The notes under the pieces were generated by a model that did not search any database, had not been told where the DNA came from, and was given only the letters and a program-made list of their open reading frames with translations. Shown here piece by piece: positions 28,352 to 38,181 of a DNA stretch of 64,000 nucleotides. Source of the stretch: Shewanella polaris (GTDB lineage: Bacteria > Pseudomonadota > Gammaproteobacteria > Enterobacterales > Shewanellaceae); NCBI RefSeq assembly GCF_006385555.1, contig NZ_CP041036.1:2108001-2172000 (forward strand), given 5' to 3'. A program made the position numbers and the translations under genes. Numbering within the stretch: the stretch's first letter is position 1; each line of letters opens with the position of its first letter.

Positions 28352-28789
28352 GAATAGAACCTTATATTAGCTATTTGCCCTAAGCATAACGTGCTTTAAA
28401 CAAAGAGATAAAGTCATAATTGATCGCTATCTCAATTAATTGAATATTGAGATTTTTTCATCTGCAAAGTTTACTGAACGGACAAATAATACTGTCATAT
28501 CGATAAATTATCTGCTGTAATGGTGCTCCATTACATTGTTTTGCTCTGTTCTTAACGAGTAAACGAGTATTAGCAGGTGTAAATGGCAATAAAATGAATT
28601 ATTGGTACTAGCAATAATCGTCATTATCCGTATTCTGTTAGCCTGTAATGGTAATAATTAATTAACAATTACCAAGTTAACCCCTGTAATGAATTTGTTC
28701 CACTTGATTTACGCTGTCTGGCAATAAATGAGTGATGTTAACCACCAAGATTAAAACGAACTTAATCTTTAGCAAAAAGAAGAAAGCGA
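28352..28789. promoter_or_regulatory. Divergent aminotransferase / aroA control region with palindromes
   Basis: The 438-bp gap holds TGTAATGG-TGCT-CCATTACA (28516-28535), a second TGTAATGG at 28644 inside a looser TGGTAAT / ATTACCA dyad, and TGTAATG at 28685. An 8-bp perfect hairpin AAGATTAA / TTAATCTT (28747-28769) lies just before aroA. The elements resemble, but do not match, the TyrR box TGTAAA-N6-TTTACA. Confidence 0.5.
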
Positions 28790-30070
28790 ATGAAGCAACT
28801 GCGTCTTAATCCTATTACTTGTATAGATGGCGAAATTAATATTCCCGGATCTAAAAGTATTTCAAACCGTGCATTATTATTAGCGACACTTGCCAAAGGC
28901 AGCACCACACTTACAAACTTGCTCGATTCAGATGATATTCGTTATATGTTGGCATCGCTTAAGCAACTGGGTATTAACTATAAGTTAAGTGATGATAAGA
29001 CAGTGTGTACTGTTGAGGGGAATGCAGGGCCAATTTCATCGGATGCTGCGCAAAGTTTGTTTTTAGGCAATGCCGGTACTGCAATGCGTCCATTGTGTGC
29101 AGCCTTAACGTTAGGGCAAGGAGAGTTTACCTTAACTGGCGAGCCACGAATGGAAGAACGTCCGATTGGCGATTTAGTCGATGCACTTCGTCAATTAGGC
29201 GCAGATGTGACTTACCTTAAAAATGACGGTTTTCCACCATTAACAATTAAGGCCACTGGACTTAATGGCGGTGATGTCGAAATAGCTGGTGATTTATCAA
29301 GCCAGTTTTTAACGGCACTATTAATGGTTGCACCACTGACTAAAGATAGCGTCAATATTAAGATCAAAGGTGAACTTGTTTCCAAACCTTATATCGATAT
29401 TACCATCGCGTTAATGAAACAGTTTGGTGTTGAAGTGATTAATCATCAATATCAACGATTCGAAATTAAAGCCGGCCAACAATATGTATCACCTGGAAAA
29501 GTGCTTGTGGAAGGTGATGCATCATCTGCATCATATTTTCTTGCCGCCGGAGCTATCCAAGGTGGTGAAGTTAAAGTAACGGGCGTGGGCCGCTTAAGCA
29601 TTCAAGGCGATGTAAAATTTGCAGATGCCTTGGCGCAAATGGGGGCTGACATAGAGTGGGGTGATGATTTCATTATTGCCAGAAAATCGAATCTTAGTGC
29701 CATTGAAATGGACATGAACCATATCCCTGATGCTGCAATGACCATTGCAACAGCGGCATTATTTGCTAAAGGCACCACAAAACTGACCAATATCTACAAT
29801 TGGCGTATTAAAGAGACGGACCGTTTAGCCGCGATGGCCACTGAGTTACGTAAAGTGGGCGCAATGGTTGAGGAAGGACACGATTACATTACCATCACAC
29901 CACCTGAAGCATTAAATACGGCGGCGATTGACACCTACAATGATCATCGTATGGCGATGTGTTTCTCATTAATGGCATTTGCTGATTGTGGCATCACTAT
30001 CAATGATCCTGACTGTACGTCTAAAACATTCCCAGATTACTTTGACCAATTTTTACAGTTGGCTAAATAA
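28790..30070 (+). CDS. aroA: 3-phosphoshikimate 1-carboxyvinyltransferase (EPSP synthase)
   Basis: Sixth step of the shikimate pathway, joining shikimate-3-phosphate and phosphoenolpyruvate. The 426 residues carry the signatures [29 protein letters not shown] and [11 protein letters not shown], with TYNDHRMAM and SKTFPDYF near the end. The [11 protein letters not shown] segment has the alanine/threonine pattern of class I enzymes. Length is normal. It heads the conserved aroA-cmk-rpsA-ihfB run, though cmk has a separate 181-bp leader. Confidence 0.98.
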   Translation: MKQLRLNPITCIDGEINIPGSKSISNRALLLATLAKGSTTLTNLLDSDDIRYMLASLKQLGINYKLSDDKTVCTVEGNAGPISSDAAQSLFLGNAGTAMRPLCAALTLGQGEFTLTGEPRMEERPIGDLVDALRQLGADVTYLKNDGFPPLTIKATGLNGGDVEIAGDLSSQFLTALLMVAPLTKDSVNIKIKGELVSKPYIDITIALMKQFGVEVINHQYQRFEIKAGQQYVSPGKVLVEGDASSASYFLAAGAIQGGEVKVTGVGRLSIQGDVKFADALAQMGADIEWGDDFIIARKSNLSAIEMDMNHIPDAAMTIATAALFAKGTTKLTNIYNWRIKETDRLAAMATELRKVGAMVEEGHDYITITPPEALNTAAIDTYNDHRMAMCFSLMAFADCGITINDPDCTSKTFPDYFDQFLQLAK

Positions 30071-30251
30071 CACCGTATAGCTATAGTCAAATTGGCCATT
30101 TTGCATATAAGGTATGTGTAAAAGGACGATCTTGATTTTAATAACTGAAAATTCATCAGTAATTAACATTTTTTTGTTATACAATGCGCGCGCTTATTTT
30201 GACGAACCCTTTATCTTTTTCAGGGACGATAGATTATTTTCGGAGGAACTT

Positions 30252-30941
30252 ATGTCAGAACGATCTCCAGTGATCACAGTTGATGGCCCTAGCGGTGCAG
30301 GGAAAGGGACAATCTGCCAATTATTGGCGCAGCATTTAGGTTGGCATTTATTAGACAGTGGTGCAATTTATCGTGTTTTAGCCTTAGCCGCTATTCATCA
30401 TGATGTTGAACTAGAAAACGAAGAAGCACTGACGTTATTAGCTGCACATCTTGATGTTCAATTTTTGACTGGCACTGAGAAAGATGCGATTAAAGTGATT
30501 CTTGAGGGTGAAGATGTCACCACGACGATTCGTACCCAAGAATGCTCAAATGCAGCATCCTTAGTGGCCGCGTTACCGCGTGTACGTGAGGCATTATTAC
30601 GTCGCCAACGGGCTTTTTGTGTCAAACCTGGTTTAGTCGCTGACGGACGCGATATGGGTACGGTGGTTTTTTCTAAAGCACCGGTAAAAATATTTTTAAC
30701 TGCATCTGCTGAAGAACGGGCTCAAAGACGCTATAATCAGTTGCAGGACAAGGGCTTCGATGTTAAAATCGATCGCCTTTTAGCTGAAATTATTGAACGA
30801 GACGACCGCGACATCAATCGCGCCGCTTCGCCATTAGTCCCAGCTGATGACGCACTTGTTATTGATACAAGTGGTGTAGGTATAGATGATGTATTAAAGC
30901 AGGTGCTTGAATACGTTAAACAAAAAATTACTGTTACGTAG
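30252..30941 (+). CDS. cmk: Cytidylate kinase
   Basis: Phosphorylates CMP and dCMP. The 229 residues begin [20 protein letters not shown] with a P-loop, then [14 protein letters not shown] (nucleotide-binding) and [12 protein letters not shown], and the basic lid AQRRYNQL. The start is fixed by CGGAGGAAC immediately upstream of the ATG at 30252; the frame is open further upstream to 30114 without meaning. TTATACAAT at about 30178 is a possible -10 for a promoter before it. Confidence 0.97.
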   Translation: MSERSPVITVDGPSGAGKGTICQLLAQHLGWHLLDSGAIYRVLALAAIHHDVELENEEALTLLAAHLDVQFLTGTEKDAIKVILEGEDVTTTIRTQECSNAASLVAALPRVREALLRRQRAFCVKPGLVADGRDMGTVVFSKAPVKIFLTASAEERAQRRYNQLQDKGFDVKIDRLLAEIIERDDRDINRAASPLVPADDALVIDTSGVGIDDVLKQVLEYVKQKITVT

Positions 30942-31054
30942 ACGAATTGTCGTTTATTGTGCAGTAGGTATTCGTGTTAAGGATGACATGAATAATATTA
31001 CTAGACTCCACATCTAGGATGGATGGTGGTTTTAAATATGAAGTAACCTAAAAC

Positions 31055-32722
31055 ATGACTGAATCTTTTGCTGATCTATTTGAACAATCCCTTGAAACTT
31101 TAGAGTTCCGTCCAGGTTCTATCGTCCGTGGTACAGTTGTTGCCATTGAAAACGGTATGGTACTTGTTGACGCTGGTCTTAAGTCTGAAAGCCCAATCAA
31201 TGCTGACGAATTCAAAAACGCACAAGGTGTTTTAGAAATTCAAGTTGGTGATGAAGTTGACGTAGCCCTTGACTCTGTTGAAGATGGCTTCGGTGAGACT
31301 CAATTGTCTCGCGAAAAAGCTAAGCGTCATGAAGCTTGGATTGTTCTAGAAAAAGCGTACGAAGATGCTGAAACTGTAATCGGTATCATTAATGGTAAAG
31401 TTAAAGGCGGTTTCACTGTTGAATTAAACGGTATCCGTGCCTTCTTACCAGGTTCTCTAGTTGATGTGCGCCCAGTTCGCGACACCGCTCACTTAGAGTA
31501 CAAAGAATTAGAATTCAAAGTTATCAAGCTTGACCAGAAGCGTAACAACGTTGTTGTTTCTCGTCGTGCAGTTATCGAATCTGAAAGCAGTGCTGAACGT
31601 GATACTCTTCTTGAGAATCTACAAGAAGGCCAAGCTGTTAAAGGTATCGTTAAAAACCTTACTGACTACGGTGCATTCGTAGACTTAGGTGGTGTTGACG
31701 GTCTTTTACATATCACTGATATGGCTTGGAAACGTGTTAAGCACCCATCAGAAATCGTTAATGTTGGTGACGAAATCAACGTTAAAGTACTTAAGTATGA
31801 CCGTGAGCGTACTCGCGTATCACTAGGTCTTAAGCAACTTGGCGAAGATCCATGGTTAGAAATCAGCAAGCGTTACCCAGAAAGCACTAAGCTTACTGGT
31901 CGCGTAACAAACTTAACTGACTACGGTTGCTTCGTCGAAATCGAAGAAGGCGTTGAAGGTTTAGTACACGTTTCTGAAATGGATTGGACTAACAAAAACA
32001 TTCACCCATCTAAAGTTGTTAACTTAGGTGATGAAGTTGAAGTGTTAGTACTAGACATCGATGAAGAACGTCGTCGTATTTCTCTAGGCCTTAAACAGTG
32101 TAAAGTTAACCCATGGGATGACTTCGCAACTAAGTTTAACAAAGGCGACAAAGTATCTGGTAAGATCAAGTCAATCACTGACTTCGGTATCTTTATCGGT
32201 CTTGACGGTGGAATCGATGGTCTTGTTCACTTATCTGACATTTCTTGGAACGGTACTGGCGAAGACGCAGTTTCTGAATACAAGAAAGGCGACGAAATCC
32301 ATGCAGTGGTTCTTTCAGTAGACCCAGAGCGTGAGCGCATCAGTTTAGGTGTTAAGCAAACTGAAGATGATCCATTCAACGCATACTTAGCTGACAAGAA
32401 GAAAGGCACCGTAGTTCACGGTACTGTTTCTGCTGTTGACGCAAAAGGTGTTACAGTTGAATTAGCAGAAACAGTTGAAGGCTACATTCGTGTTGCTGAC
32501 ATCTCTGCAGATCGTATCGAAGATGCATCTACTGTATACTCAGTAGGCGATGCAATCGAAGCTAAGTTCATGGGTGTAGATCGTAAGAATCGTTCTATCA
32601 GCTTATCTATCAAAGCGAAAGATGAAGCTGAACAGAAAGAAGCGATTGCTACTTTGAACAAGCAAGACGAAGTTGTAATGAGCAGCGCAATGGCTGAAGC
32701 ATTTAAAGCAGCTCGTAAGTAA
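31055..32722 (+). CDS. rpsA: 30S ribosomal protein S1
   Basis: RNA-binding ribosomal protein that helps recruit mRNAs. The 555 residues hold six S1 repeats, the typical gammaproteobacterial number; the motifs [21 protein letters not shown] and [11 protein letters not shown] mark repeats three to five. The ATG has only a weak ribosome site (GAAGTAACC about 10 nt before), which is normal for rpsA, where translation is autogenously controlled through the leader. Codon usage is markedly biased toward a few codons, as expected for a highly expressed gene. Confidence 0.98.
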   Translation: MTESFADLFEQSLETLEFRPGSIVRGTVVAIENGMVLVDAGLKSESPINADEFKNAQGVLEIQVGDEVDVALDSVEDGFGETQLSREKAKRHEAWIVLEKAYEDAETVIGIINGKVKGGFTVELNGIRAFLPGSLVDVRPVRDTAHLEYKELEFKVIKLDQKRNNVVVSRRAVIESESSAERDTLLENLQEGQAVKGIVKNLTDYGAFVDLGGVDGLLHITDMAWKRVKHPSEIVNVGDEINVKVLKYDRERTRVSLGLKQLGEDPWLEISKRYPESTKLTGRVTNLTDYGCFVEIEEGVEGLVHVSEMDWTNKNIHPSKVVNLGDEVEVLVLDIDEERRRISLGLKQCKVNPWDDFATKFNKGDKVSGKIKSITDFGIFIGLDGGIDGLVHLSDISWNGTGEDAVSEYKKGDEIHAVVLSVDPERERISLGVKQTEDDPFNAYLADKKKGTVVHGTVSAVDAKGVTVELAETVEGYIRVADISADRIEDASTVYSVGDAIEAKFMGVDRKNRSISLSIKAKDEAEQKEAIATLNKQDEVVMSSAMAEAFKAARK

Positions 32723-32799
32723 TCGAAGATCGTCTGTTGTATGGGGACGTGGTCCCCATTAGGCGACTGTGTTTGGCTTGATAATATGGAATAGCTAAG

Positions 32800-33087
32800 A
32801 TGACAAAATCTGAACTTATCGAAAAACTTGCCACTAGGCAGTCGCAACTGTCGGCGAAAGAAGTGGAAAGTGCAATCAAAGAAATGTTGGAGCAAATGGC
32901 AACAACATTAGAAAGCGGTGATCGTATCGAAATCCGTGGATTTGGTAGTTTTTCACTTCACTATCGTGCACCGCGTATGGGCCGTAATCCAAAAACAGGA
33001 ACCTCTGTTGACTTGGAAGGCAAATATGTACCGCACTTTAAGCCAGGCAAAGAACTGCGGGAACGTGTCGATGCTGTTAATCTTTGA
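32800..33087 (+). CDS. ihfB: Integration host factor subunit beta
   Basis: A 95-residue HU/IHF-family DNA-bending protein. It begins [20 protein letters not shown] and contains the family signature [21 protein letters not shown], with the intercalating proline in the RNPKTG arm. It follows rpsA by 77 bp, the near-universal order in gammaproteobacteria, and is closed by a terminator. Confidence 0.98.
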   Translation: MTKSELIEKLATRQSQLSAKEVESAIKEMLEQMATTLESGDRIEIRGFGSFSLHYRAPRMGRNPKTGTSVDLEGKYVPHFKPGKELRERVDAVNL

Positions 33088-33098
33088 TTAACGCTTTA

Positions 33099-33126
33099 AA
33101 AAAAGCCTCCTTTTGGAGGCTTTTTT
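33099..33126 (+). terminator. Terminator after ihfB
   Basis: Stem AAAAAAGCCTCC / GGAGGCTTTTTT with loop TTTT. Confidence 0.93.
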
Positions 33127-33208
33127 GTATCTAATGTCAGTCAATGCTGGTCAGCTCAGTAAAATTCTTGGATAATCATTATATTGATGCGCCTGTATGG
33201 AGAATAGC

Positions 33209-33505
33209 GTGAGATCATTTATTGCAATTATATTAGTAGGATTGTTATTTGTTTTAGCATTATTATTTGGTGCTAAAAATGAACAAGTGGTTACCTTAAG
33301 TTACTTTATTGCCGAAGGGCAGTATCGGTTACCTGTGGTACTAGCAGTGGTCTTTTTCAGCGGTTTTATCATCAGCTGGATATTTGCCTGTTATCACATC
33401 ATTAAGCTCAAACTTGCTTTACGTAAAAGTAACAAAGCGTTGAAAAAGCTTACCGCTGCTGACACAACAAGCGTTGCAGTAACGCCTAAGGACCAAGCCG
33501 CCTAG
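33209..33505 (+). CDS. lapA: Lipopolysaccharide assembly protein A (DUF1049)
   Basis: A 98-residue inner-membrane protein that works with LapB in regulating LPS synthesis. Two membrane helices are visible: FIAIILVGLLFVLALLFGA and LPVVLAVVFFSGFIISWIFA. A basic cytoplasmic tail follows. I chose the GTG at 33209 because GGAGA lies 5 nt before it and the resulting MRSFIAII start aligns with E. coli LapA; the ATG at 33197 lies upstream of, and overlaps, that ribosome site. The gene ends one base before lapB, so the two are co-translated. Confidence 0.92.
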   Translation: MRSFIAIILVGLLFVLALLFGAKNEQVVTLSYFIAEGQYRLPVVLAVVFFSGFIISWIFACYHIIKLKLALRKSNKALKKLTAADTTSVAVTPKDQAA

Positions 33506-33506
33506 T

Positions 33507-34667
33507 ATGCTAGAAATCTTGTTCTTGTTATTGCCTATCGCTGCCGGTTATGGATGGTACATGGGACGACGCAGTATTCGTCATAACGATAGCCAGCATA
33601 GTAAAAAGTTAAGCCGAGATTATTTTACTGGGCTTAATTTTTTATTGTCGAACGAGTCTGATAAAGCGGTCGATCTATTTATAAGTATGCTTGATGTTGA
33701 TGATGAAACTATCGACACTCATTTATCGTTAGGGTCACTCTTTCGCAAGCGTGGTGAAGTAGACCGCTCAATCCGTATTCATCAAAACTTGATTGCTAGG
33801 CCGAGTTTGACCAATGAGCAGCGTGATATAGCCATGATGGAGTTGGGTAAAGATTATATGGCTGCAGGTTTTTACGACCGAGCCGAAGAGATTTTTATTA
33901 ATTTAGTCAGTCAAGATGACCACAGTGAAGAAGCTGAAACACAACTTCTGTTAATCTACCAAGTGACTAAAGAATGGCAAAGTGCCATCGATATTACTAA
34001 ACGATTACCTCGGAAACGCCAGCAAGTGCTCAAATGCACCACGGCACATTTTTATTGCCAACTCGCTGATGAAGCTAATGACGATGCAGATAAAATTAAA
34101 AAACTACAGCAAGCCATTAAGCAAGACTCTCAATGCGGTCGAGCTTGGTTAACCTTAGCTAAAATTTATCTCGATGCCGGCCAATTTGATTTATGTAAAC
34201 AAGCGTTACAACAACTCAAAGTGGCTGACATTGACTTATTTGCTGACGGTGTTTCAATTGCGAAACAAGTCTATAGAGACACTCAAGACCCCGATGGTTT
34301 TCACGAGCTGCTTGCTAAAGCAATTGCAGATGGTGCGGGTGCCAGTGTGGTTGTGGCTCTCGCCGAACACAAAATAAGCCTTAATCAACATCAAAGTGCC
34401 GAAACCATGATGCTGGATAACCTCTATCGTCATCCGACAATGAAGGGTTTTCAGCACTTAATGAAATTACATATTAAACAAGCTGAAGATGGGCAGGCGA
34501 AACAAAGTTTATCTATGCTTGAACAGCTGGTAGAACAACAAATTAAATTTCGCCCTAGTTATCGCTGTACAGCCTGCGGTTTTCCGTCTCATGGTTTATA
34601 TTGGCATTGTCCATCATGTAAACAATGGGGCAGTATCAAGCGTATCAAAGGGCTTGATGGTGAATAA
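33507..34667 (+). CDS. lapB: Lipopolysaccharide assembly protein B (YciM)
   Basis: A 386-residue adaptor that brings LpxC to FtsH for degradation, balancing LPS and phospholipid. An N-terminal membrane anchor (LEILFLLLPIAAGYGWYMG) is followed by TPR repeats through the middle and a C-terminal rubredoxin-type zinc site with CTACGF and CPSC. These three parts are exactly the family layout. It is coupled to lapA with one base between stop and start. Confidence 0.97.
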   Translation: MLEILFLLLPIAAGYGWYMGRRSIRHNDSQHSKKLSRDYFTGLNFLLSNESDKAVDLFISMLDVDDETIDTHLSLGSLFRKRGEVDRSIRIHQNLIARPSLTNEQRDIAMMELGKDYMAAGFYDRAEEIFINLVSQDDHSEEAETQLLLIYQVTKEWQSAIDITKRLPRKRQQVLKCTTAHFYCQLADEANDDADKIKKLQQAIKQDSQCGRAWLTLAKIYLDAGQFDLCKQALQQLKVADIDLFADGVSIAKQVYRDTQDPDGFHELLAKAIADGAGASVVVALAEHKISLNQHQSAETMMLDNLYRHPTMKGFQHLMKLHIKQAEDGQAKQSLSMLEQLVEQQIKFRPSYRCTACGFPSHGLYWHCPSCKQWGSIKRIKGLDGE

Positions 34668-34733
34668 CGTCATCATCGCACTCACGACACTATAATAAAT
34701 GTACTAACACAAGCTATTGCCGCTGGAGTCCTA

Positions 34734-35432
34734 ATGACTGATAAATCAATTGTAGTTGCCCTCGACTATGACAATAAAAAAGATGCATTAACCTTTATTG
34801 ATAAACTAGACCCAGACATGTGTCGTTTAAAAATCGGCAAAGAGATGTTTACGTTATTCGGACCTGAACTGGTTAACGATATCCACAGTCGTAATTTTGA
34901 TTTGTTTCTCGATTTAAAGTTTCATGATATTCCCAATACGGTCGCCAAAGCCGTTGCTGCGGCTGCCGATTTAGGCGTGTGGATGACCAATGTCCATGCC
35001 AGCGGTGGATTAAGCATGATGCAAGCAGCCAAGAAGGCGTTAGAACCGTTTGGTAAAGACGCACCATTATTGATTGCTGTTACTGTATTAACCTCAATGT
35101 CTGATGAAGACTTAGCATTACTCGGTATCAATGTGCCAGCCTTTGAGCATGTATTACGCTTAGCAAAGTTAACTCATCAAGCAGGCCTTGATGGTGTGGT
35201 TTGTTCTGCACAAGAGGCTAAGTTACTTAAATCATCATTTGGCAAAGACTTTATGTTAGTCACACCGGGGATTCGCCCCGCAGGCAGTGATGCGGGTGAT
35301 CAACATCGAGTGATGACACCATCACAAGCTATTGCAGCAGGATCAGATTATTTGGTGATTGGACGACCAATTACTCAAGCTGCCGATCCATTAGCAGCAC
35401 TTAAGGCTATTTATCAATCACTGCATGTTTGA
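34734..35432 (+). CDS. pyrF: Orotidine 5'-phosphate decarboxylase
   Basis: Last step of UMP synthesis. The 232 residues are a TIM barrel with the catalytic [11 protein letters not shown] motif (Asp-Lys-Asp charge network, with ALDYDNKKD near the start) and the phosphate-binding VTPGIRPAG near residue 180. It follows lapB by 66 bp, as in many gammaproteobacteria. Confidence 0.98.
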   Translation: MTDKSIVVALDYDNKKDALTFIDKLDPDMCRLKIGKEMFTLFGPELVNDIHSRNFDLFLDLKFHDIPNTVAKAVAAAADLGVWMTNVHASGGLSMMQAAKKALEPFGKDAPLLIAVTVLTSMSDEDLALLGINVPAFEHVLRLAKLTHQAGLDGVVCSAQEAKLLKSSFGKDFMLVTPGIRPAGSDAGDQHRVMTPSQAIAAGSDYLVIGRPITQAADPLAALKAIYQSLHV

Positions 35433-35540
35433 TTTGTTATCGCGGTAGTGGCTTTGACTCAGTCATGGTACTTAGTCAATCTACACTACAAGGGTAACTC
35501 TTTTACATTAACCAAAATCACACAGAAATAAGGGATGACG

Positions 35541-36368
35541 ATGTTTGATGGTAAAGGGTTTGATTACACAGGTAAAAATGTTGTTGTGGTTGGCGGTACA
35601 TCCGGTATTAATCTTCAAGTTGCCATTCAATTTGCTAAAGCCGGAGCCAATGTTGTCGTCGCGAGTCGCAGTATTGATAAGGTCAATGCCGCGGTTGAAT
35701 TACTGATTCAAGCTAATCCGAATGCCAAGCATTTAGGTGTTAGTTTTGATGTGCGTGACAATGATGCCTTAACCGTCGGTTTTGCCAAAATTGCAGATGT
35801 TTACGGTCATATTGATGTGTTACTGAGTGGTGCAGCGGGTAACTTTCCGGCCAGTGCAGCAAAGCTGTCGAACAATGGTTTCAAATCGGTCATTGATATT
35901 GATTTAATTGGCAGTTTTCAAGTGTTGAAACAGGCTTATCCATTGTTATCACGTCCTAATGCCAGCATTATTCAAATTTCAGCACCGCAAGCGTATATCG
36001 CGATGCCGTTACAAGTGCATGTTTGCGCCGCTAAAGCCGGCGTCGATATGTTAACTCGTACATTAGCATTAGAGTGGGGCGTTGAAGGGATACGAATTAA
36101 CTCTATCGTACCAGGACCAATTGCCGATACTGAAGGCTTTAACCGCTTAGCCCCCAGCGATGAACTCCAACAGCGGGTGGCAAATAGTGTGCCGTTAAAA
36201 CGTAATGGTAAAGGTCAAGATATTGCCAATGCAGCCTTGTTCCTAGCATCAGATATGGCATCCTACATTACTGGAGTTGTGTTGCCGGTTGACGGTGGTT
36301 GGTCATTAGGTGGAGCCAGTATTGCAATGACAGAATTAGGCGAGATAGCCGCCAAGCACGGTTTATAA
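35541..36368 (+). CDS. SDR-family oxidoreductase resembling peroxisomal 2,4-dienoyl-CoA reductase
   Basis: A 275-residue classical-type SDR. The cofactor loop reads VVVGGTSGIN rather than TGxxxGIG. The usual YxxxK active site is replaced: the segment is QVHVCAAKAGVDMLTRTLAL, with valine where tyrosine would be and the lysine kept. Loss of that tyrosine, together with INSIVPGPIADTEGF, matches the dienoyl-CoA reductase (DECR2) group, so a role in unsaturated fatty acid breakdown is likely, alongside fadH. The ATG at 35541 is preferred because AAGGG lies 6 nt upstream; the ATG at 35535 abuts it. Confidence 0.85.
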   Translation: MFDGKGFDYTGKNVVVVGGTSGINLQVAIQFAKAGANVVVASRSIDKVNAAVELLIQANPNAKHLGVSFDVRDNDALTVGFAKIADVYGHIDVLLSGAAGNFPASAAKLSNNGFKSVIDIDLIGSFQVLKQAYPLLSRPNASIIQISAPQAYIAMPLQVHVCAAKAGVDMLTRTLALEWGVEGIRINSIVPGPIADTEGFNRLAPSDELQQRVANSVPLKRNGKGQDIANAALFLASDMASYITGVVLPVDGGWSLGGASIAMTELGEIAAKHGL

Positions 36369-36395
36369 AAATCGATAAAATTAAAGGTAAATACC

Positions 36396-36947
36396 ATGGC
36401 AAATGCATTACAAGATCAACTGCTTAAAGCAGGTCTTGCCAGTAAACAAAAAGTACGAGACGCAAAGACACAAAAGCGTCGTGACAAAAAAGCTAAAGTT
36501 GATGACGGTAGTTCTGAGCTTAAGCAACAAATCGCTGAGCAAAAATTAATGCAAGCGAAAAAAGATAAGGCATTGAATGAACAGCGCTTTGCTGAAGCAT
36601 CAGAAAAAGGTCAAGTGCGAGGTTTAATCAGCGAGTTTTCGAAGTTTGCGATTACAGTAGTGAAAGATGCCGAGCTTAAGTTTAACTTCACGTTAGAAAA
36701 TAAGATTTATTCGGTTTATATTACCGATAAAATTCAAGCTGATTTACTTAATGGCAGTTTAGGGATAGTCCGTTATGAAGATAAAACCTACATCGTGCCA
36801 CATAAGCTCGCAGAACGAGTTAAGCTACTTGTTCCACAATGGTGTGGTTATTTGTGGGATAAAGAGGCGAAAGATTCTGTTGCGCAAGTGAGTGATGAAA
36901 ACGATCCATATGCTGATTACGCGATCCCAGATGATTTAATGTGGTAA
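36396..36947 (+). CDS. DUF2058 family protein (YaiL-like)
   Basis: A 183-residue protein of the DUF2058 family. The N-terminal half is strongly charged and probably coiled-coil (QDQLLKAGLASKQKVRDAKT, then KKDKALNEQRFAEASEKG); the C-terminal half is a small beta-rich domain ending DPYADYAIPDDLMW. E. coli YaiL is called a nucleoprotein or polynucleotide-associated protein but has no firm role. It starts 27 bp after the SDR gene and is probably co-transcribed. Confidence 0.9.
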   Translation: MANALQDQLLKAGLASKQKVRDAKTQKRRDKKAKVDDGSSELKQQIAEQKLMQAKKDKALNEQRFAEASEKGQVRGLISEFSKFAITVVKDAELKFNFTLENKIYSVYITDKIQADLLNGSLGIVRYEDKTYIVPHKLAERVKLLVPQWCGYLWDKEAKDSVAQVSDENDPYADYAIPDDLMW

Positions 36948-36958
36948 TCATTGTGTGC

Positions 36959-36991
36959 AATAAAAAACCTCTTTTATAGAGGTTTTTTATT
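36959..36991. terminator. Bidirectional terminator
   Basis: A perfect 13-bp inverted repeat AATAAAAAACCTC / GAGGTTTTTTATT with a 7-nt loop, between converging genes. Confidence 0.92.
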
Positions 36992-37029
36992 GCATTATTA
37001 TCGATGACCGTTCATCTATAGTTGGTAAA

Positions 37030-37941
37030 TTATTTAGCTGTTAATGCAAATACTTGCTGGCAATAGGCTAAGTGATGGCGGATGACATCTAAAAACTGTG
37101 ATGCTTGGTAATCGACTAGGTACCAATAACTGGTGTTATTTTGTGGGTCTTCATTGTAAAACAATGCTTCAGCGGTGAGTAAGTCTTCTTGGCTTGCATA
37201 AGACAGCCAATGCACGCTGGGTAAATTACTTAACGCGGCCAATAGCGCATATTGCATATCCAGGTTAATAGGGCGCTCGGTTGTGACTTGCAAGGCTAAG
37301 GTTTGTGCTGTAGAAAACTTAATGTTATTTGGTTTTTGCTCTCGTTGTCGAACTAGATCACTCAGTAACACTTCAAATGGATTGATATCAGGCATTTCTA
37401 AACTGGCATCAAGTTCAACTTGCATTGTAGCTTCATTAATCAATAATTCAGGCCACATAATATTGTCATTAGTTAATTGCAGCCCTAATGCAAGACGACG
37501 CTCTCCTAACCAGTTATGCACCATACAGGGTAAATAATCACCAGCAGACATGTCTTGTGATCGTTGCAATGACGGCAGCAACGACATCCGTTGTACATTA
37601 ACGTGTTTAGCCACAATCGACATTAAAAAAAGGGTGACTAAACCTGATGATGGCCAACAATTTAATTGTTTTTTCAGTGTATTCGCTACTTGTGTGAGTA
37701 ACAATACTAGTTGCGTGTCATCTAGGCTATTACTGACTGTAAAGGCATCAGCTGAGCCAGCATAAGGGCCATTACAGATGTTGATAACATTATCGTCATC
37801 ATGCTGTGTGCCATTAAAAATAAAGCTATGGCCAATTTTTGCAGGTTGCCAATCACCATGGGCGTTACCAATGATGGTCACTTCTTGGTACGACTCAGTC
37901 GCAGTGGTTAAGGGAATTTCTGAGTCATTTGTTGTGTGCAT
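37030..37941 (-). CDS. Unrecognised 303-residue protein, possible glycosyltransferase-like
   Basis: I do not recognise the family. It has no signal peptide or membrane helix. Residues 21-33 (VTIIGNAHGDWQP) and the stretch CWPSSGLVTLFLMSIVAKH near 95-113 are laid out like the nucleotide-sugar motifs of GT29/GT42 sialyltransferases (GN at the start, P-S-S/T-G later), which is a weak resemblance only. The rest is predicted to be mixed alpha/beta. It converges on the DUF2058 gene and diverges from the acyl-CoA dehydrogenase gene. AGGAGG precedes the ATG but at long spacing. Confidence 0.7.
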   Translation of the reverse strand: MHTTNDSEIPLTTATESYQEVTIIGNAHGDWQPAKIGHSFIFNGTQHDDDNVINICNGPYAGSADAFTVSNSLDDTQLVLLLTQVANTLKKQLNCWPSSGLVTLFLMSIVAKHVNVQRMSLLPSLQRSQDMSAGDYLPCMVHNWLGERRLALGLQLTNDNIMWPELLINEATMQVELDASLEMPDINPFEVLLSDLVRQREQKPNNIKFSTAQTLALQVTTERPINLDMQYALLAALSNLPSVHWLSYASQEDLLTAEALFYNEDPQNNTSYWYLVDYQASQFLDVIRHHLAYCQQVFALTAK

Positions 37942-38140
37942 TACGTTTAGTTCGCTTTTATCTAAAATAGGAGGAAGACCATTACATTGTTCATCTTAGT
38001 AGGTGACAACTCAATGAGCATAAAATAATTGTAACTCATTGATACTGTGATAGGTCGATATTCTTTATAAAAGTACTTTTGTCTGTAGTGAGGTCAAAAT
38101 TAGGTTAAAAAACCTTTTCTTTTTGTGACACTTTAGTATA

Positions 38141-38162
38141 AATTAAAACACCTGTTTTAATT
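38141..38162. promoter_or_regulatory. PsrA-like operator before the acyl-CoA dehydrogenase
   Basis: A perfect dyad AATTAAAAC-N4-GTTTTAATT lies 20 bp before the ATG, just after a -10-like TATAAA. It contains the PsrA core AAAC-N4-GTTT. PsrA is the fatty-acid-degradation repressor inferred for Shewanella, so control of this gene by it is plausible. Confidence 0.55.
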
Positions 38163-38181
38163 ATTTGTTTAAGAGACTCTT

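Noticed and set aside
28516-28535. Canonical TyrR box
   Set aside because: The arms are TGTAAT/ATTACA with eight bases between, not TGTAAA-N6-TTTACA, so I did not name the regulator.
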